64,000 bases of DNA from CAWDBV01 sp963800705. GTDB lineage: Bacteria; Actinomycetota; Thermoleophilia; Solirubrobacterales; 70-9. How positions within the stretch are numbered: the stretch's first letter is position 1; each line of letters begins with the position of its first letter. This document shows positions 1 to 9,447 of the stretch, in pieces. Made by a program: the position numbers and the translations under genes. The notes below the pieces were generated by a model. It did no database searches. It saw only the letters and a list, made by a program, of their open reading frames with translations, and was not told the origin of the DNA. The stretch is taken from NCBI GenBank assembly GCA_963800705.1, contig CAWDBV010000008.1, positions 12,531-76,530 of the forward strand. The letters are read 5' to 3'.

Positions 1-1111
1 CTATGCCGGGGTGCCGGCGCGCGAGCGCTCGAGCGCCCTGGCGAGGCGGGCGACGCCCTCGCGCGCCTCGTCGGCTGTCACCGGGGCGAACGAGAGCCGC
101 AGCGCGTTGCCGCCGCCCTCGATCATGAAGTCGCGGCCGGCGATGAAGGTGACGCCCTCTTCGGTCGCGGAGCCGAGCAGCTCGGCGGTGTCGACGTCGT
201 CGCCGAGCGTCAGCCAGAGGAAGTAGCCGCCGCCGGGGACCACGAACTCGGCCTCTCCGATCTGCTCGCGGAGCGCCTCGACCATCGCGTCGCGTCGCGC
301 CGCCAGCTGCTTGCGGACGAACTCGACGTTCTCCCCCAGGCCGCCCGACCGGCAGAGCTCCCAGACCACCGACTCGGCGAGCATGTTCGGCGAGATGTAG
401 TTCTCGTTGGCGCGCTTGGCGAGCATCGTGATCGATTCCTCGGGCCCGGCGAGGTAGCCGACCCTGACCCCGGGGCTGACCGTCTTCGAGAACGAAGAAG
501 CGTGGATCACCCGTCCCTCGGTGTCGAGCGAGAGCATCGTCTCGGGCGGCTCTTCATCGAACCAAACAAGCCGGTAGGGGTCGTCCTCGAAGATCGTGAA
601 CCCGTGCTCGGCCGCGAGCTCGACGACCCGCTTGCGCTTTTCGGCCGAAAGCGTGCAGCCGGCCGGGTTGTGGAAGTTGGGGATCGCGTGCAGGAGCTTC
701 AGCGGCTTCTCCTTCGCGGCGACCTCGAGCGCGGCGACGTCGAGGCCGTCGTCCTCGAGCGGGATCGGGACCAGCTCGACCCCGAGCCTGCCGAGCAGCA
801 GCAGCGTGCGGTCATAGGAGGGCTGCTCGACCGCGACCCGGTCGCCGGGCTCGAGCGTGTTCTCGAACAGCAGCCAACCGGCCTCGAGCGAGCCGTTGGT
901 CGCCATCACCTGCGGCGGGCTCGAGATCGTGGAGCTCGGCGATCCACTCGCCGAGGCCAGGGTGGCCGGGGCCGAGGCCGTAGGCGAGCGCGCGCTTCCA
1001 GTCGGACTCGAGAGCCCGCGCGGCAGCCTCCCGCACCGCTTCGGCGGGGAGGATGTCGGCGCTCGGTGCGCCGCGGGCGAAAGAGATCGGCTTGTCTGCG
1101 CCTGAGGCCAA
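1..1111 (-). CDS. PLP-dependent aminotransferase, fold type I (frameshifted)
   Basis: Aminotransferase of the class I/II family related to 2-aminoadipate and MocR-type transaminases, expected to transfer an amino group using pyridoxal phosphate. The corrected protein is about 369 residues. The N-terminal segment, from a TTG start at 1111 (MASGADKPISF), contains the family's LAYGLGPGHPGLGEWIA stretch. The rest lies in another frame, with ATNGSLEAGW, a NPAG substrate/PLP motif and the SSFSK sequence whose lysine binds PLP. The switch is at about 914-918, where one extra base in a G/C run explains it. The stop is the first codon of the window, so the gene is complete. It diverges from the downstream SDR gene. 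Substrate cannot be told from sequence. Start choice is moderately sure, since no clear Shine-Dalgarno is visible. Confidence 0.8.
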
Positions 1112-1159
1112 GGAGCCAGTATAAGAACGGCCCGCCGGCCGCCTTCGCCTAGTAGATTC

Positions 1160-1175
1160 CTGGCTAAGCAGCCAG
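1160..1175. promoter_or_regulatory. Inverted repeat in a divergent promoter region
   Basis: CTGGCT and AGCCAG form a perfect 6-bp inverted repeat with a 4-base loop in the 103-base gap between the divergent aminotransferase and SDR genes. It could be an operator or simply chance in GC-rich DNA. No -35/-10 pair is convincing nearby. Confidence 0.2.
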
Positions 1176-1214
1176 ACAGGCGGCCTTCAAGCGGGCCCCG
1201 GAACGGAGACGACG

Positions 1215-2089
1215 ATGGCGAAGAGCTCACTGCAAGGCAAGACGGTCGCGATCACCGGCGGTGCTCGCGGGATCGGCAAGGCGACGGCGAAGGCGCTGGC
1301 CGACAAGGGCGCCAGGATCGCGATCGGCGACCTGCGACAGCGAGCTGGCGGAGAAGACCGCCGCCGAGCTGGGCGGCAACGTGATCGCACTCCCGCTCGA
1401 CGTCACCGACCGCGAGTCGTTCAAGGGATTCCTCGACGAGGCAGAGCGCCAGCTCGGCGAGCTCGACGTGGTGATCAACAACGCCGGCATCATGCCGATC
1501 GGCCTCTTCTCCGAGGAGACCGACGAATCGGCGGCGCGCCAGATCGACATCAACATCCACGGCGTCATCTTCGGTTCGAAGCTCGCGCTCGAGCGCATGC
1601 AGCCCCGCAACAAGGGCCACATCGTCAACATCGCCTCCGGGGCCGGCAAGAGCGGGTTCCCGGGAATCGCGACCTACTGCGGCGACCAAGCACGCCGTGG
1701 TCGGGATCAGCGAGGCGCTGCGCGGCGAGCTGTACGAGAGCGACATCGAGCTCTCGGTCGTGATGCCGGCGATCGTCCGTACCGAGCTCACCGACGGGGT
1801 CCAGGAAGTCCGCGGCGTGAAGAGCGTCACCCCCGAGGAGGTCGCCGACGAGATCGTGAGCGCGATCGAGAAGCCGCGCTTCGACGTCTACGTGCCGCGC
1901 TCGGCCGGCTGGGTCGGAGCCGCTATCCGACCGCTGCCGCGCCGCGTCCGCGAAGGCCTCGGCCGCGCGATGAAGCTCGACAAGATCATGATCGACGTCG
2001 ATCAGGAAGCTCGCAGCGGTTACGAGAACCGCGCCGCCCAGAGCACAGCTGACGACAAGGCTGAAGAAGAGGTATCCACCCGGCAGTGA
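1215..2089 (+). CDS. Short-chain dehydrogenase/reductase (two frameshifts)
   Basis: Classical SDR oxidoreductase using NAD(P), substrate unknown. The corrected protein has about 290 residues. Visible are the TGGARGIG cofactor motif near residue 15, NNAG, the catalytic serine region IASGAG, and a YxxxK active site. That active site reads YCATK only after removing one extra G at about 1681. An earlier frameshift at about 1333-1336 separates the GxxxGxG part from the rest, again consistent with one extra base. GGAG lies upstream of the ATG at 1215. The C-terminal tail (SIEKPRFDVYVPRS region onward) extends beyond the Rossmann fold and ends in a charged stretch. The stop overlaps the GTG of the next gene, so the two are probably co-transcribed. 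Confidence 0.85.
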
Positions 2090-2505
2090 CTTCCGTTGCT
2101 CGTGAGCTGGTCCGGATCGCCGTCCAGGAGTACGCGCAAGGCGAGTACGACGCCGCGCTGGCGCTCGCCGATCCGCTCGTGCGCTGGGACGACCGCGCGC
2201 TGAGCGCCGACGGCGAGCTCACCTGGGGCCGCGAGGACGTCCTCGACGTGGTCGAGGAATGGTTCGACAGCTGGGAGAACTACAGCGCCGAGATCGGCGA
2301 AGTGCGCGAGGTCGAGGGCGGCCGCGTCGTCGTCACCTACCGCGAGAGCGGCACCGAGAGTCGACGGGGCTGCGACCTCGAGCAGGACCGCGCCGCCGTG
2401 GTCGCGGTCGAGCGCGGCGCGATCGTCGCCTGGTCGCGCTACCTGACCGAGCGCGAGGCGGAGCGGGCCGCCGAGGCATCGTCGGGCCGCGTCGAGCGCT
2501 TCTAG
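2086..2505 (+). CDS. SnoaL/NTF2-like protein
   Basis: A 139-residue protein starting at a GTG that overlaps the SDR stop (GTGA), so it is probably translationally coupled to it. The pattern (helical N-terminus with VQEYAQGEYDAAL, then DPLVRWDD and a run of beta strands with EVEGGRVVVTYRESG) fits the SnoaL-like/NTF2 fold. This fold serves as small-molecule cyclase, isomerase or plain ligand-binding protein. No catalytic residues can be assigned. It runs convergently into sucD with a 4-base overlap. Function is unknown, and fold assignment is by pattern only. Confidence 0.6.
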   Translation: MTSVARELVRIAVQEYAQGEYDAALALADPLVRWDDRALSADGELTWGREDVLDVVEEWFDSWENYSAEIGEVREVEGGRVVVTYRESGTESRRGCDLEQDRAAVVAVERGAIVAWSRYLTEREAERAAEASSGRVERF

Positions 2506-3380
2506 GCAGCCGCGCCGATCACTTCGACCGCGAGCTGCGCGGCCTCGGTCGGGCTCTTGCCCACCCTGACGCCCTTCGCCTCGAGCGCCTCCTTCTTCGC
2601 CTCGGCGGTGCCCGAGGAGCCGGAGATGATCGCCCCGGCGTGGCCCATCTGCTTGCCGGGCGGCGCCGTGAAGCCGGCGATGTATGCGACTACCGGCTTC
2701 GAGACGTTCTCGGCGATGTAGTCGGCGGCGCGTTCCTCGGCGTCGCCGCCGATCTCGCCGACCATGACGATCATCTCTGTCTCGTCGTCCTTTTCGTAGA
2801 GCTCGAGGATGTCGATGAAGTCCGAGCCGACGATCGGGTCGCCGCCGATTCCGACGATCGAGGAGTTGCCCTCGCCGGCCTGCTTGAGCTCGTTTCCGAT
2901 CTGGTAGGTGAGCGTCCCCGACTTCGAGACGACGCCGATCCGGCCCGGGTCGAAGAACTGCGCCGGGATGATGCCGACGTTCGCCTTGCCTGGGCTGAGC
3001 ACGCCGGGGCAGTTTGGCCCGACCAGGCGCACACCCTTGTCGCGAGCCTTCCAGTAGCAGCCGAGCATGTCGTGGACCGGGATCCCTTCGGTGATCGCGA
3101 TCACGGTGTGCACGCCGGAGTCGAGGGCCTCGTCGATCGCCGCGCCGGCGAAGCGCGCCGGGACGAAGATCATCGAGGTGTTGGCGCCCTCCTTCTCGAC
3201 CGCCTCGGCGATCGTGTCGAAGACCGGGATCCCCTCGACGTCCTGGCCGCCCTTCTTCGGCGTCACACCGGCGACGAGGTCGGTCCCGTAGTCGCGGTTT
3301 CGCATCCCGTGGAAGGTCCCCTCGCGGCCGGTGAGCCCGGAGATGACCAGCTTGGTGTCGTTGTCGACGATGATCGACAT
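2502..3380 (-). CDS. sucD: Succinyl-CoA synthetase alpha subunit
   Basis: Alpha subunit of succinyl-CoA synthetase, which carries the phosphohistidine intermediate and binds CoA in the TCA-cycle step succinyl-CoA to succinate plus NTP. It has 292 residues, the usual length. The N-terminal CoA-binding domain begins MSIIVDNDTKLVISG, with VGPNCPGVLSPG in the middle. The GHAGAI motif near residue 247 holds the active-site histidine, and GIGGDPIVG is present. The start at 3380 (ATG) lies 13 bases after the sucC stop, so sucC-sucD form an operon in the usual order. The reading frame is intact, unlike sucC. Confidence 0.95.
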   Translation of the reverse strand: MSIIVDNDTKLVISGLTGREGTFHGMRNRDYGTDLVAGVTPKKGGQDVEGIPVFDTIAEAVEKEGANTSMIFVPARFAGAAIDEALDSGVHTVIAITEGIPVHDMLGCYWKARDKGVRLVGPNCPGVLSPGKANVGIIPAQFFDPGRIGVVSKSGTLTYQIGNELKQAGEGNSSIVGIGGDPIVGSDFIDILELYEKDDETEMIVMVGEIGGDAEERAADYIAENVSKPVVAYIAGFTAPPGKQMGHAGAIISGSSGTAEAKKEALEAKGVRVGKSPTEAAQLAVEVIGAAA

Positions 3381-3393
3381 CAGATACCCAGCG

Positions 3394-4554
3394 TCATGCG
3401 AGCTCGACCACCCGCTCGGCGGCCGCGAGCATCGTCTTCTCCTGGTGGAGGTTGTCGAGGCCGGCGTCGGCGAGCAGCTGCAGCCCCTCCTCGGAGTTGG
3501 TGCCGTCGAGGCGAACCACCAGCGGCAGCTCGAGCTTCGATCTGCCCCGAGGCCTCGATGATCCCCTTCGCGACCTCGTCGCAGCGGGTGATGCCGCCGA
3601 AGATGTTGAACAGCACCGCGGTGACCTTCTCGTCGGAGGTGATCACCTCGAGGGCGTCGGCGATCGCCTCGGCCTTCGAGCCGCCGCCGGCATCGAGGAA
3701 GTTGGCGGGCTCGCCGCCGGCCTGGGCGACGACGTCGAGCGTCGACATGCAGAGCCCGGCGCCGTTGCCGAGGATGCCGACGTTGCCGTCGAGCTTCACG
3801 TAGGTGAGGCCCTTCTCCTTCGCCATCGCGCTCCTGCGGGTCCTCGGGCGGCGAGTCCTCGGCGAGCTCGGCCATGTCCTCGTGGCGGAAAAGGGCGCTG
3901 TTGTCGATCGTCACCTTCGCGTCGAGCGCGATCACGTCGCCTTCGGTGGTGACGATCAGCGGGTTGACCTCGATCAGGGTGGCGTCGGCTTCGTTGAAGA
4001 CCTCGTAGAGCTTCACCAGCAGCTCGCCGGTCTTCGCGCTGGTACTCCTCGGGGACCTTCGCGTCGACGGCGAGCTTCTCGCCTCGTCGAGGTCCGAAGC
4101 CCTTGCCGGGATCGACGTGTCGCTTGGCGAGCGCGTCGGGGTCCTTGTCGGCGATCTCCTCGACGTTCATCCCGCCCATCGTCGAGAGCATCGCCAGCAC
4201 CTTCTTCTCGGAGCGGTCGAGGATGAACGAGGCGTAGTACTCGGACTCGATCTCGGAAGCGCGCTCGATCCAGACCTCGTGGACCTTGAACGGGCCCTCG
4301 CCGTGGGGGCCGGTGATGTCCATGCCGATGATCGCCTCGGCGTGCTCGCGGGCCTCGTCGCGGTCCTTGGCGATCTTGATCCCGCCCGCCTTGCCGCGAC
4401 CGCCGATCTGGACCTGGGCCTTGACGACGCACGGGTAGCCGACCTCGTCGGCGGCATCGACGGCTTCGTCGACCGTCTTCGCGGATTCACCGATCGTTGT
4501 CGGGACCCCGTGGCGGGCGAAGAGCTGCTTTCCCTGGTATTCGAGAAGGTCCAA
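3394..4554 (-). CDS. sucC: Succinyl-CoA synthetase beta subunit (three frameshifts)
   Basis: Nucleotide-binding beta subunit of succinyl-CoA synthetase, partner of the downstream sucD. It is readable from a TTG start at 4554 ([16 protein letters not shown]) through the ATP-grasp features [16 protein letters not shown] and the C-terminal CoA-ligase part ([28 protein letters not shown]) to a TGA at 3394. The full protein needs three frame corrections: about 4034-4040, about 3829 and about 3543, each consistent with one extra base. Corrected length is about 385 residues, matching the family. Three independent frameshifts in an essential-type gene with intact motifs on both sides of each argue for consensus errors rather than decay. 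Confidence 0.9.
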
Positions 4555-4605
4555 GAGCCGCGTGAGCCTATATCAGGCAATAATGCCGCCGCTCCTTAGG
4601 GACTT

Positions 4606-5290
4606 ATGCCACTTCCAGGCCTGAAAACAATCACGCTCGTGACCACCGACTGCTACGGCGACCTGATCGACTGGGAGAACGGGATCTCCGATGCGTTCGA
4701 GGCGGAGGCCGAGCGCGACGGGCTGACGATCGACACCAAGGGGCTGCTCGAGCGCTTCTTCGAGGTCCAGGCCGAGATCATGGCCGGCTCCTACGAGCTC
4801 TACGCCGAGGTGCTGCGCCGCGCGACGGTCACGGTCGCGAGCGAGATCGGCTGGGACATCGAGCCCTCGCGGGCGCAGTTCCTGCCCGACTCGGTCGCGC
4901 GCTGGGGCCCGTTCCGCGAGGTGAACGCGGCCATGGACCGGTTCGGGGAACCGCTACGACCTCGGCATCGTGACCAACAACGACGACAAGCTGCTCGGCA
5001 TCTCGCGCCAGCACCTGCGCACCGAGCTCGACCTCGTCGTCACCGCCCAGCAGGTGCGCAGCTACAAGCCCGACCCCACCCACTTCAAGGAGTGCGCGCG
5101 CCGGGTCGGCGGCAAGAAGGGCTGGGTCCACATCGGCTCCAACTACGAGTGCGACGTCGCCCCGTGTCTGAAGATGAACGTTCCGGTGATCTGGCTGAAC
5201 CGCAAGGGCGAGAAGCTCGAAGGCCGCAAGACCCCCGACGCGACGGTCAAGAACCTCCGCGACGCGGCGGCGAAGCTCGGCGCAAAGTAG
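4606..5290 (+). CDS. HAD-superfamily hydrolase, haloacid dehalogenase-like (frameshifted)
   Basis: Haloacid dehalogenase superfamily enzyme of about 227 residues after one correction. Motif I is TTDCYGD: the nucleophile is Asp15 and the +2 position is Tyr rather than Asp. This resembles true 2-haloacid dehalogenases (DxYGT) more than phosphatases (DxD). Motif II is IVTNND, motif III SYKPDP and motif IV IGSNYECD. The shift at about 4945-4950 falls in a run of four G that would read correctly as three. It sits between divergent sucC and convergent carboxylase genes with no obvious pathway link. Dehalogenase versus phosphatase activity cannot be settled from sequence. Confidence 0.75.
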
Positions 5291-5299
5291 CGCCCGCCC

Positions 5300-7100
5300 C
5301 TACTCGATCTTCGCGAGCACGTCGCCGGAGTTGACCGCGGCGCCCTCCTTCGGCGGGCAGCTCGGTGATCTTGCCGGCCTTGTGGGCGGTGATCTCGTTC
5401 TCCATCTTCATCGCCTCGATGATGCAGACCAGATCGCCCTCGGCGACCTCGTCGCCCTTCTTCACCGGCACCTTGAAGACGTTGCCCTGCAGCGGCGAGA
5501 CGAGCTCGTCGCCGGCCGCGGCGGCAGCCCCTCCCTGCTTGCGCTCGCGGCGCGGCGGGCCCTTCAGCCCCGGCGCGGCGCCCCCGCCGAGCGCCTCCCC
5601 GATCACCTTGACGTCGAAGAGCTTGCCCCCCACCTCCACCTTGTAGTCCCGCTGTTCCTGGTTGGAAAGGGCCCCAGCGCCCGAGCCCTCACCCGGCACC
5701 CCCGGAGGCGAAGCCGAGGAGGTGCCGGTTGATGCCGAAGGCGTCTCTCGTTCCGTCGTCTTCAGCCACTTCTTGTCCTCGGTCAGGTTGCGACAGGTTT
5801 CGGCTTTCGCCCATTCCTTCGTGGCGAGGATCGCCCGGTGGAACGGGATCAGCGTGGTCAGGCCGCCGACCTCGTACTCCTCGAGCGCGCGCAGCATCCG
5901 CGCCGTGGCGAGCTCGCGGTCGTTGTCCCAGACGATCAGCTTCGCGACCATCGGGTCATAGAGCGGCGTCACCTCGGAGCCGGGCTCGACCCCCGAGTCG
6001 ACCCGCACCCCCGGCCCGGCAGGCTCGGTGTAGGAGGTGATCGCCCCCGGCGCCGGGGCGAAGTTCTTGTGCGCGGCCTCGGCGTTGATCCGGCACTCGA
6101 TCGCGTGCCCGCGCAGCTCGACGTCCTCCTGAGAGATCGAGAGCGGCTCGCCGGCCGCGATCCGGACCTGCTCGCGGACGATGTCGAACCCGGTCACCAT
6201 CTCGGTCACGCAGTGCTCGACCTGGACGCGGGTGTTCATCTCGAGGAAGAAGTAGTCCTCGCCGACCTGGAGGCCCTCGACCGTTCCGGCCGAGCGGTAG
6301 CCGACCGCCTCGGCCGCGTCGGTGGCGATCCTGCCGATCCGCTCGCGCATCTCCTCGTTGACGTGCGGGCCTGGCGCTTCCTCGATCAGCTTCTGATGGC
6401 GGCGCTGGATCGAGCAGTCGCGCTCGCCGAGGTGGATCACGTTGCCCTTCGAGTCGGCGAGCACCTGCACCTCGACGTGGCGCGGGTCCTCGAGATAGCG
6501 CTCGAGGTAGACGCGGTCGTCGCTGAAGAACTTCTCGCCCTCGCGCGCGGCGCCGTCGAAGGCCTCTTCGAGCTCGGACTCCTTCATCGCCACCCGGAAG
6601 CCCTTGCCTCCACCGCCGCCGGCCGCCTTGCAGGCGATCGGATAGCCGATCTCCTTGGCGTGCTTCGTGGCGGTCTCGACCGTCTTCACCGGCGTCGTAT
6701 CGCCGGGGACGATCGGCACGCCGGCGTCCTTCATGAGCTTGCGGGCCTCGGTCTTCGAGCCCATCGCCTCGATCGCGCTCGCCGGCGGGCCGATGAAGGT
6801 GAGCTTGGCCTTTTCGAGCGCTTTCGCGAACGCGGCGTTCTCGGCAAGGAACCCGTAGCCGGGGTGGACCGCCTCAGCGCCGGACTCGGCGCAGACCTCG
6901 AGGATCTTGTCGACGTTCAGGTAGCTCTCGGCCGGCACCGGCGGCCCGAGCAGGAACGCCTCGTCGGCCTCCCGCACGTGGGGCGCGTCGCGGTCGGCCT
7001 CCGAGTAAACGGCGACCGATCCGATACCCATCTCGCGCAGCGCCCGCATGACGCGAATCGCTATCTCGCCGCGGTTCGCGACCAGGACCTTCGTAAACAT
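5300..7100 (-). CDS. Acyl-CoA carboxylase alpha chain (biotin carboxylase plus biotin carrier)
   Basis: Biotin-dependent acetyl/propionyl-CoA carboxylase alpha chain, about 599 residues corrected. The N-terminal biotin carboxylase domain begins FTKVLVANRGEIA, with the GGGGKG ATP loop, ERDCSIQRRHQK and EMNTRVQVEH. A low-complexity linker rich in S, G and P (about residues 455-490) precedes the C-terminal biotinyl domain, whose EAMKMEN motif places the biotinylated lysine near residue 565. The last 15 residues (KEGAAVNSGD..AKIE) are reached only by correcting one extra G at about 5353. The matching carboxyltransferase beta chain is at 17685-19253. Substrate (acetyl or propionyl) is unproven; the presence of a methylmalonyl-CoA mutase gene favours propionyl-CoA. 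Confidence 0.9.
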
Positions 7101-8089
7101 GGCGGCGCAGTATTACGAGTCGGGTCCGAGTCGTGGCCCGCACGGTGGACATCGACCTCATCCCCGACAGCGGCCACGGCCTCGGCGCGTCGCAGCCACT
7201 CGGCGTCGACCGGGTCGGCCTCGACCTCGCGGCGAAGCAGGCCCTGCATCGCGAACAGACCGGCGAACGCGACAGCGGAAACCACGAGGGCGTAGGGGAC
7301 CAGCGTCTTGTCGGACTTGCTGAGCAAAGCGACGCCGGCCGCGATCAGCACCACGCCGAGCGCGGTCCGAAGCGCCCTCTGCGGCCACTTCACCGACAAG
7401 TTCGACCCGATGATCACGCCGGGGATCGAGCCGACGAGGATGTTTCCCGCCAGCCCGAAGTCGACATTGCCGCCGACAACATGAGCGATGCCGGCGGCCC
7501 AGAGCAGGATCGCAGCGTGGAAGACGTCTGTGCCGACGACGCGGGTCGGGGTGAGCCGGAAGACGGCGATCAGCATGATCGCGATCACGGTCCCGCTGCC
7601 CGCCGAACTGAGACCGATCACGAAGCCGGTGGTGGCACCGATCGTGGTCGCGGCGATCTTATGCCGGGTGTGAAGCTCGAAGTCGTCGCGCTCGATGATC
7701 CGGTCGGCGAGGAAGAGGCTCCGCAGCAGCGTGATCGCCCCGACCACCATCAGGCAGGCCGCGAGGATCGCGAACACCGTCTCGTCCAGATCGTCGCCGA
7801 GCCGTTCCTTGAGGATGTCGAGCACCCAGACCCCGGCGATCGCCGAGGGGACGCTGCCCAAAGCCATCCACCAGGTGAGCGGAATGTTCACCGTCTTCAG
7901 CCTCAGATGCCGCCAGCCGCCCGCGGTCTTTGTCACCGCCGCATAGAAGATGTCGGTGCCGATCGCCGTCACCGGCTTGATCCCGAAGACGAGGATCAGA
8001 AGCGGGGTCATAAGCGAGCCACCGCCCATGCCGGTGAGGCCGACCAGAAAGCCGACGCCGAAGCCGAAGAAGACGATCGCTGGATCCAT
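7061..8089 (-). CDS. TauE/SafE-family membrane permease
   Basis: Integral membrane protein of 342 residues in the sulfite exporter TauE/SafE (anion permease) family. Two homologous halves each carry the family's glycine-rich stretch (FLVGLTGMGGGSL near residue 13 and GLSSAGSGTV in the middle) and a GTD motif (AIGTDIFYAAVTK, VVGTDVFHAAIL). About eight hydrophobic segments are visible. It lies directly downstream of an Rrf2 regulator and near sulfate-assimilation genes, so transport of sulfate, sulfite or an organosulfonate is a reasonable inference. The last 30 or so residues are arginine-rich and overlap the carboxylase start by 40 bases; the true C-terminus may be shorter if an indel is hidden there. 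Confidence 0.8.
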   Translation of the reverse strand: MDPAIVFFGFGVGFLVGLTGMGGGSLMTPLLILVFGIKPVTAIGTDIFYAAVTKTAGGWRHLRLKTVNIPLTWWMALGSVPSAIAGVWVLDILKERLGDDLDETVFAILAACLMVVGAITLLRSLFLADRIIERDDFELHTRHKIAATTIGATTGFVIGLSSAGSGTVIAIMLIAVFRLTPTRVVGTDVFHAAILLWAAGIAHVVGGNVDFGLAGNILVGSIPGVIIGSNLSVKWPQRALRTALGVVLIAAGVALLSKSDKTLVPYALVVSAVAFAGLFAMQGLLRREVEADPVDAEWLRRAEAVAAVGDEVDVHRAGHDSDPTRNTAPPCLRRSWSRTAAR

Positions 8090-8098
8090 TCGGCGAGT

Positions 8099-8113
8099 CC
8101 CCTGGAACAGGGG
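8099..8113. terminator. Short GC hairpin between rrf2 and the TauE gene
   Basis: CCCCTG and CAGGGG form a perfect 6-bp stem with a 3-base loop in the 30-base gap between the Rrf2 stop and the TauE start, both on the minus strand. There is no U-tract. It may be an attenuating hairpin, a weak terminator or an operator for the permease gene. Confidence 0.3.
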
Positions 8114-8119
8114 TCTAGC

Positions 8120-8575
8120 TCAGCGGGTCACCCACGCGTCGCTGTCTTCGGTCAGGTCGCCGATCGAGGAGGGCAGGTTTCCGTCGCGGAGGTCGGCGAG
8201 GGTCACGGACTCCAATACCCGGCGGAGACTGGCGCGGACCGCGATCCATACGTCGGTCAGGCCCTCGGCGTTGCCCGGGTACTTGGTCGACTCGGGCGCC
8301 ATGTCCTGGATGTTGGCGAGCGGGCCCTCGACCGCGCGGATGATGTTCGCGAGCGTGATCTCCTCGGGCGGCCTGGCGAGCCAGTAGCCGCCCTTGGCGC
8401 CGCGGCGGGCGCGGACGAGCCGCGCGTGCTTGAGCTCGAGCAGGATGTGCTCGAGGAACTGAAGCGGGATGTCCTGGGACTCCGAGAGCTTCTCGCCCTT
8501 GACCGGGTTCTCCCCGGCCGCGGCGAGCTCGACCGCGGCGCGCACCGCGTAATCGGCCTTCGCCGAAATCCTCAC
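8120..8575 (-). CDS. Rrf2-family transcriptional regulator lacking Fe-S cysteines
   Basis: DNA-binding regulator of 151 residues. The N-terminus MRISAKADYAVRA and the winged-helix region (IPLQFLEHILLELKHARLV, RRGAKGGYWLARP) are typical of Rrf2 proteins. There is no cysteine anywhere, so it cannot hold the [2Fe-2S] cluster of IscR or NsrR. That leaves the CymR-like class, which in Firmicutes controls cysteine and sulfur metabolism. The GTG start at 8575 has AGGAGG just upstream. Its position next to a TauE permease, cysC, sat, cysH and sulfite reductase suggests it controls sulfur assimilation; this is inference. Candidate operator sites are noted at 13211-13234 and 15892-15923. Confidence 0.85.
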   Translation of the reverse strand: MRISAKADYAVRAAVELAAAGENPVKGEKLSESQDIPLQFLEHILLELKHARLVRARRGAKGGYWLARPPEEITLANIIRAVEGPLANIQDMAPESTKYPGNAEGLTDVWIAVRASLRRVLESVTLADLRDGNLPSSIGDLTEDSDAWVTR

Positions 8576-8628
8576 CGGCCACCTCCTCGGCTACGCCTGC
8601 GGGGGTACCGGGGGTTAAGAATGGGGTC

Positions 8629-9447
8629 ATGATCGACCTGCAGTCCCATTCGACGGTCTCCGACGGCGAGCTTCCGCCGGCCGGCGTGGTCGAGGCCGCG
8701 ACGGCAGCGGGGGTGACGACGCTGGCGCTCACCGACCACGACGCGATCGACGGGCTCGCCGAGGCGACCGCGGCGGCGAAGGAAGCCGGAATCGAGCTCG
8801 TGCCCGCGGCCGAGATGTCGTGCGTCCACGGACCCTTCGACGACCTCCACATGCTCGGCTACTGGATCGACGCCGCGAAGATGGCGCCGGTCTGCGAGCG
8901 CGCCCAGCAGGAGCGCCGCACGCGCGCCGAGGAGATCGTCGCCAAGCTGCGCGCGGTGGGCTTCGAGCTCACGTTCGAGGACGTCGTCGCCGAGGCCGGC
9001 GACGCCGACTCGATCGGACGCCCCCACATCGCCAAGGCCGCGGGAGCGACCAAGGACGGCATGAACGCCTTCTTCGAAGAGTGGCTCGTCCCCGACGGCG
9101 GCAAGGCGTTCGTCGCCCGCCGCTGGCCGTCCGCGCCCGAGGCCGTCGACCTGATCCACGAGGCGGGAGGGGCCGCGGTACTCGCGCACCCGTTCTGGGA
9201 CATCAAGGACCGGGCGGTGGTCGGCGACCTGATCGCCGACCTCGACCTCGAAGGCGTCGAGTGCTTCTACCCCTCGCACGGGCGTGAGGAGACCGGGTTC
9301 CTGCTCGGGGTCTGCGCGGAGCGCGGGCTCGCCGCTACGGGCTCCTCCGACTTCCACGGCCCTTCTCACAAGCTCTTCTCCCGGTTCGGTTCTTACAGGA
9401 CCTACGAGCTCGGCGAACCCGAACTGCCGCCGACGCCGGCCGGCTGA
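8629..9447 (+). CDS. PHP-domain phosphoesterase (TrpH/RNase AM-like)
   Basis: PHP-superfamily metal-dependent phosphoesterase, 272 residues. The start is IDLQSHSTVSDG, followed by TDHDAIDG, an AEMS acidic position, IGRPHIA, LAHPFW and the C-terminal SSDFHG. The overall layout matches TrpH/YciV proteins, which hydrolyse 3',5'-nucleotide bisphosphates such as pAp and trim RNA ends. The first HxH metal motif reads Q5-S-H7, that is, one usual histidine is glutamine. It is divergent from the Rrf2 gene and convergent with cysC (46-base overlap). pAp is the by-product when PAPS made by CysC is used, so a pAp-recycling role would fit the neighbourhood but is unproven. Confidence 0.8.
   Translation: MIDLQSHSTVSDGELPPAGVVEAATAAGVTTLALTDHDAIDGLAEATAAAKEAGIELVPAAEMSCVHGPFDDLHMLGYWIDAAKMAPVCERAQQERRTRAEEIVAKLRAVGFELTFEDVVAEAGDADSIGRPHIAKAAGATKDGMNAFFEEWLVPDGGKAFVARRWPSAPEAVDLIHEAGGAAVLAHPFWDIKDRAVVGDLIADLDLEGVECFYPSHGREETGFLLGVCAERGLAATGSSDFHGPSHKLFSRFGSYRTYELGEPELPPTPAG

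Noticed and set aside
1..1111. Treating the frameshifted aminotransferase, SDR, sucC and cysH genes as pseudogenes
   Set aside because: Each needs only one to three single-base corrections, all family motifs survive, and the same pattern recurs in unrelated genes.
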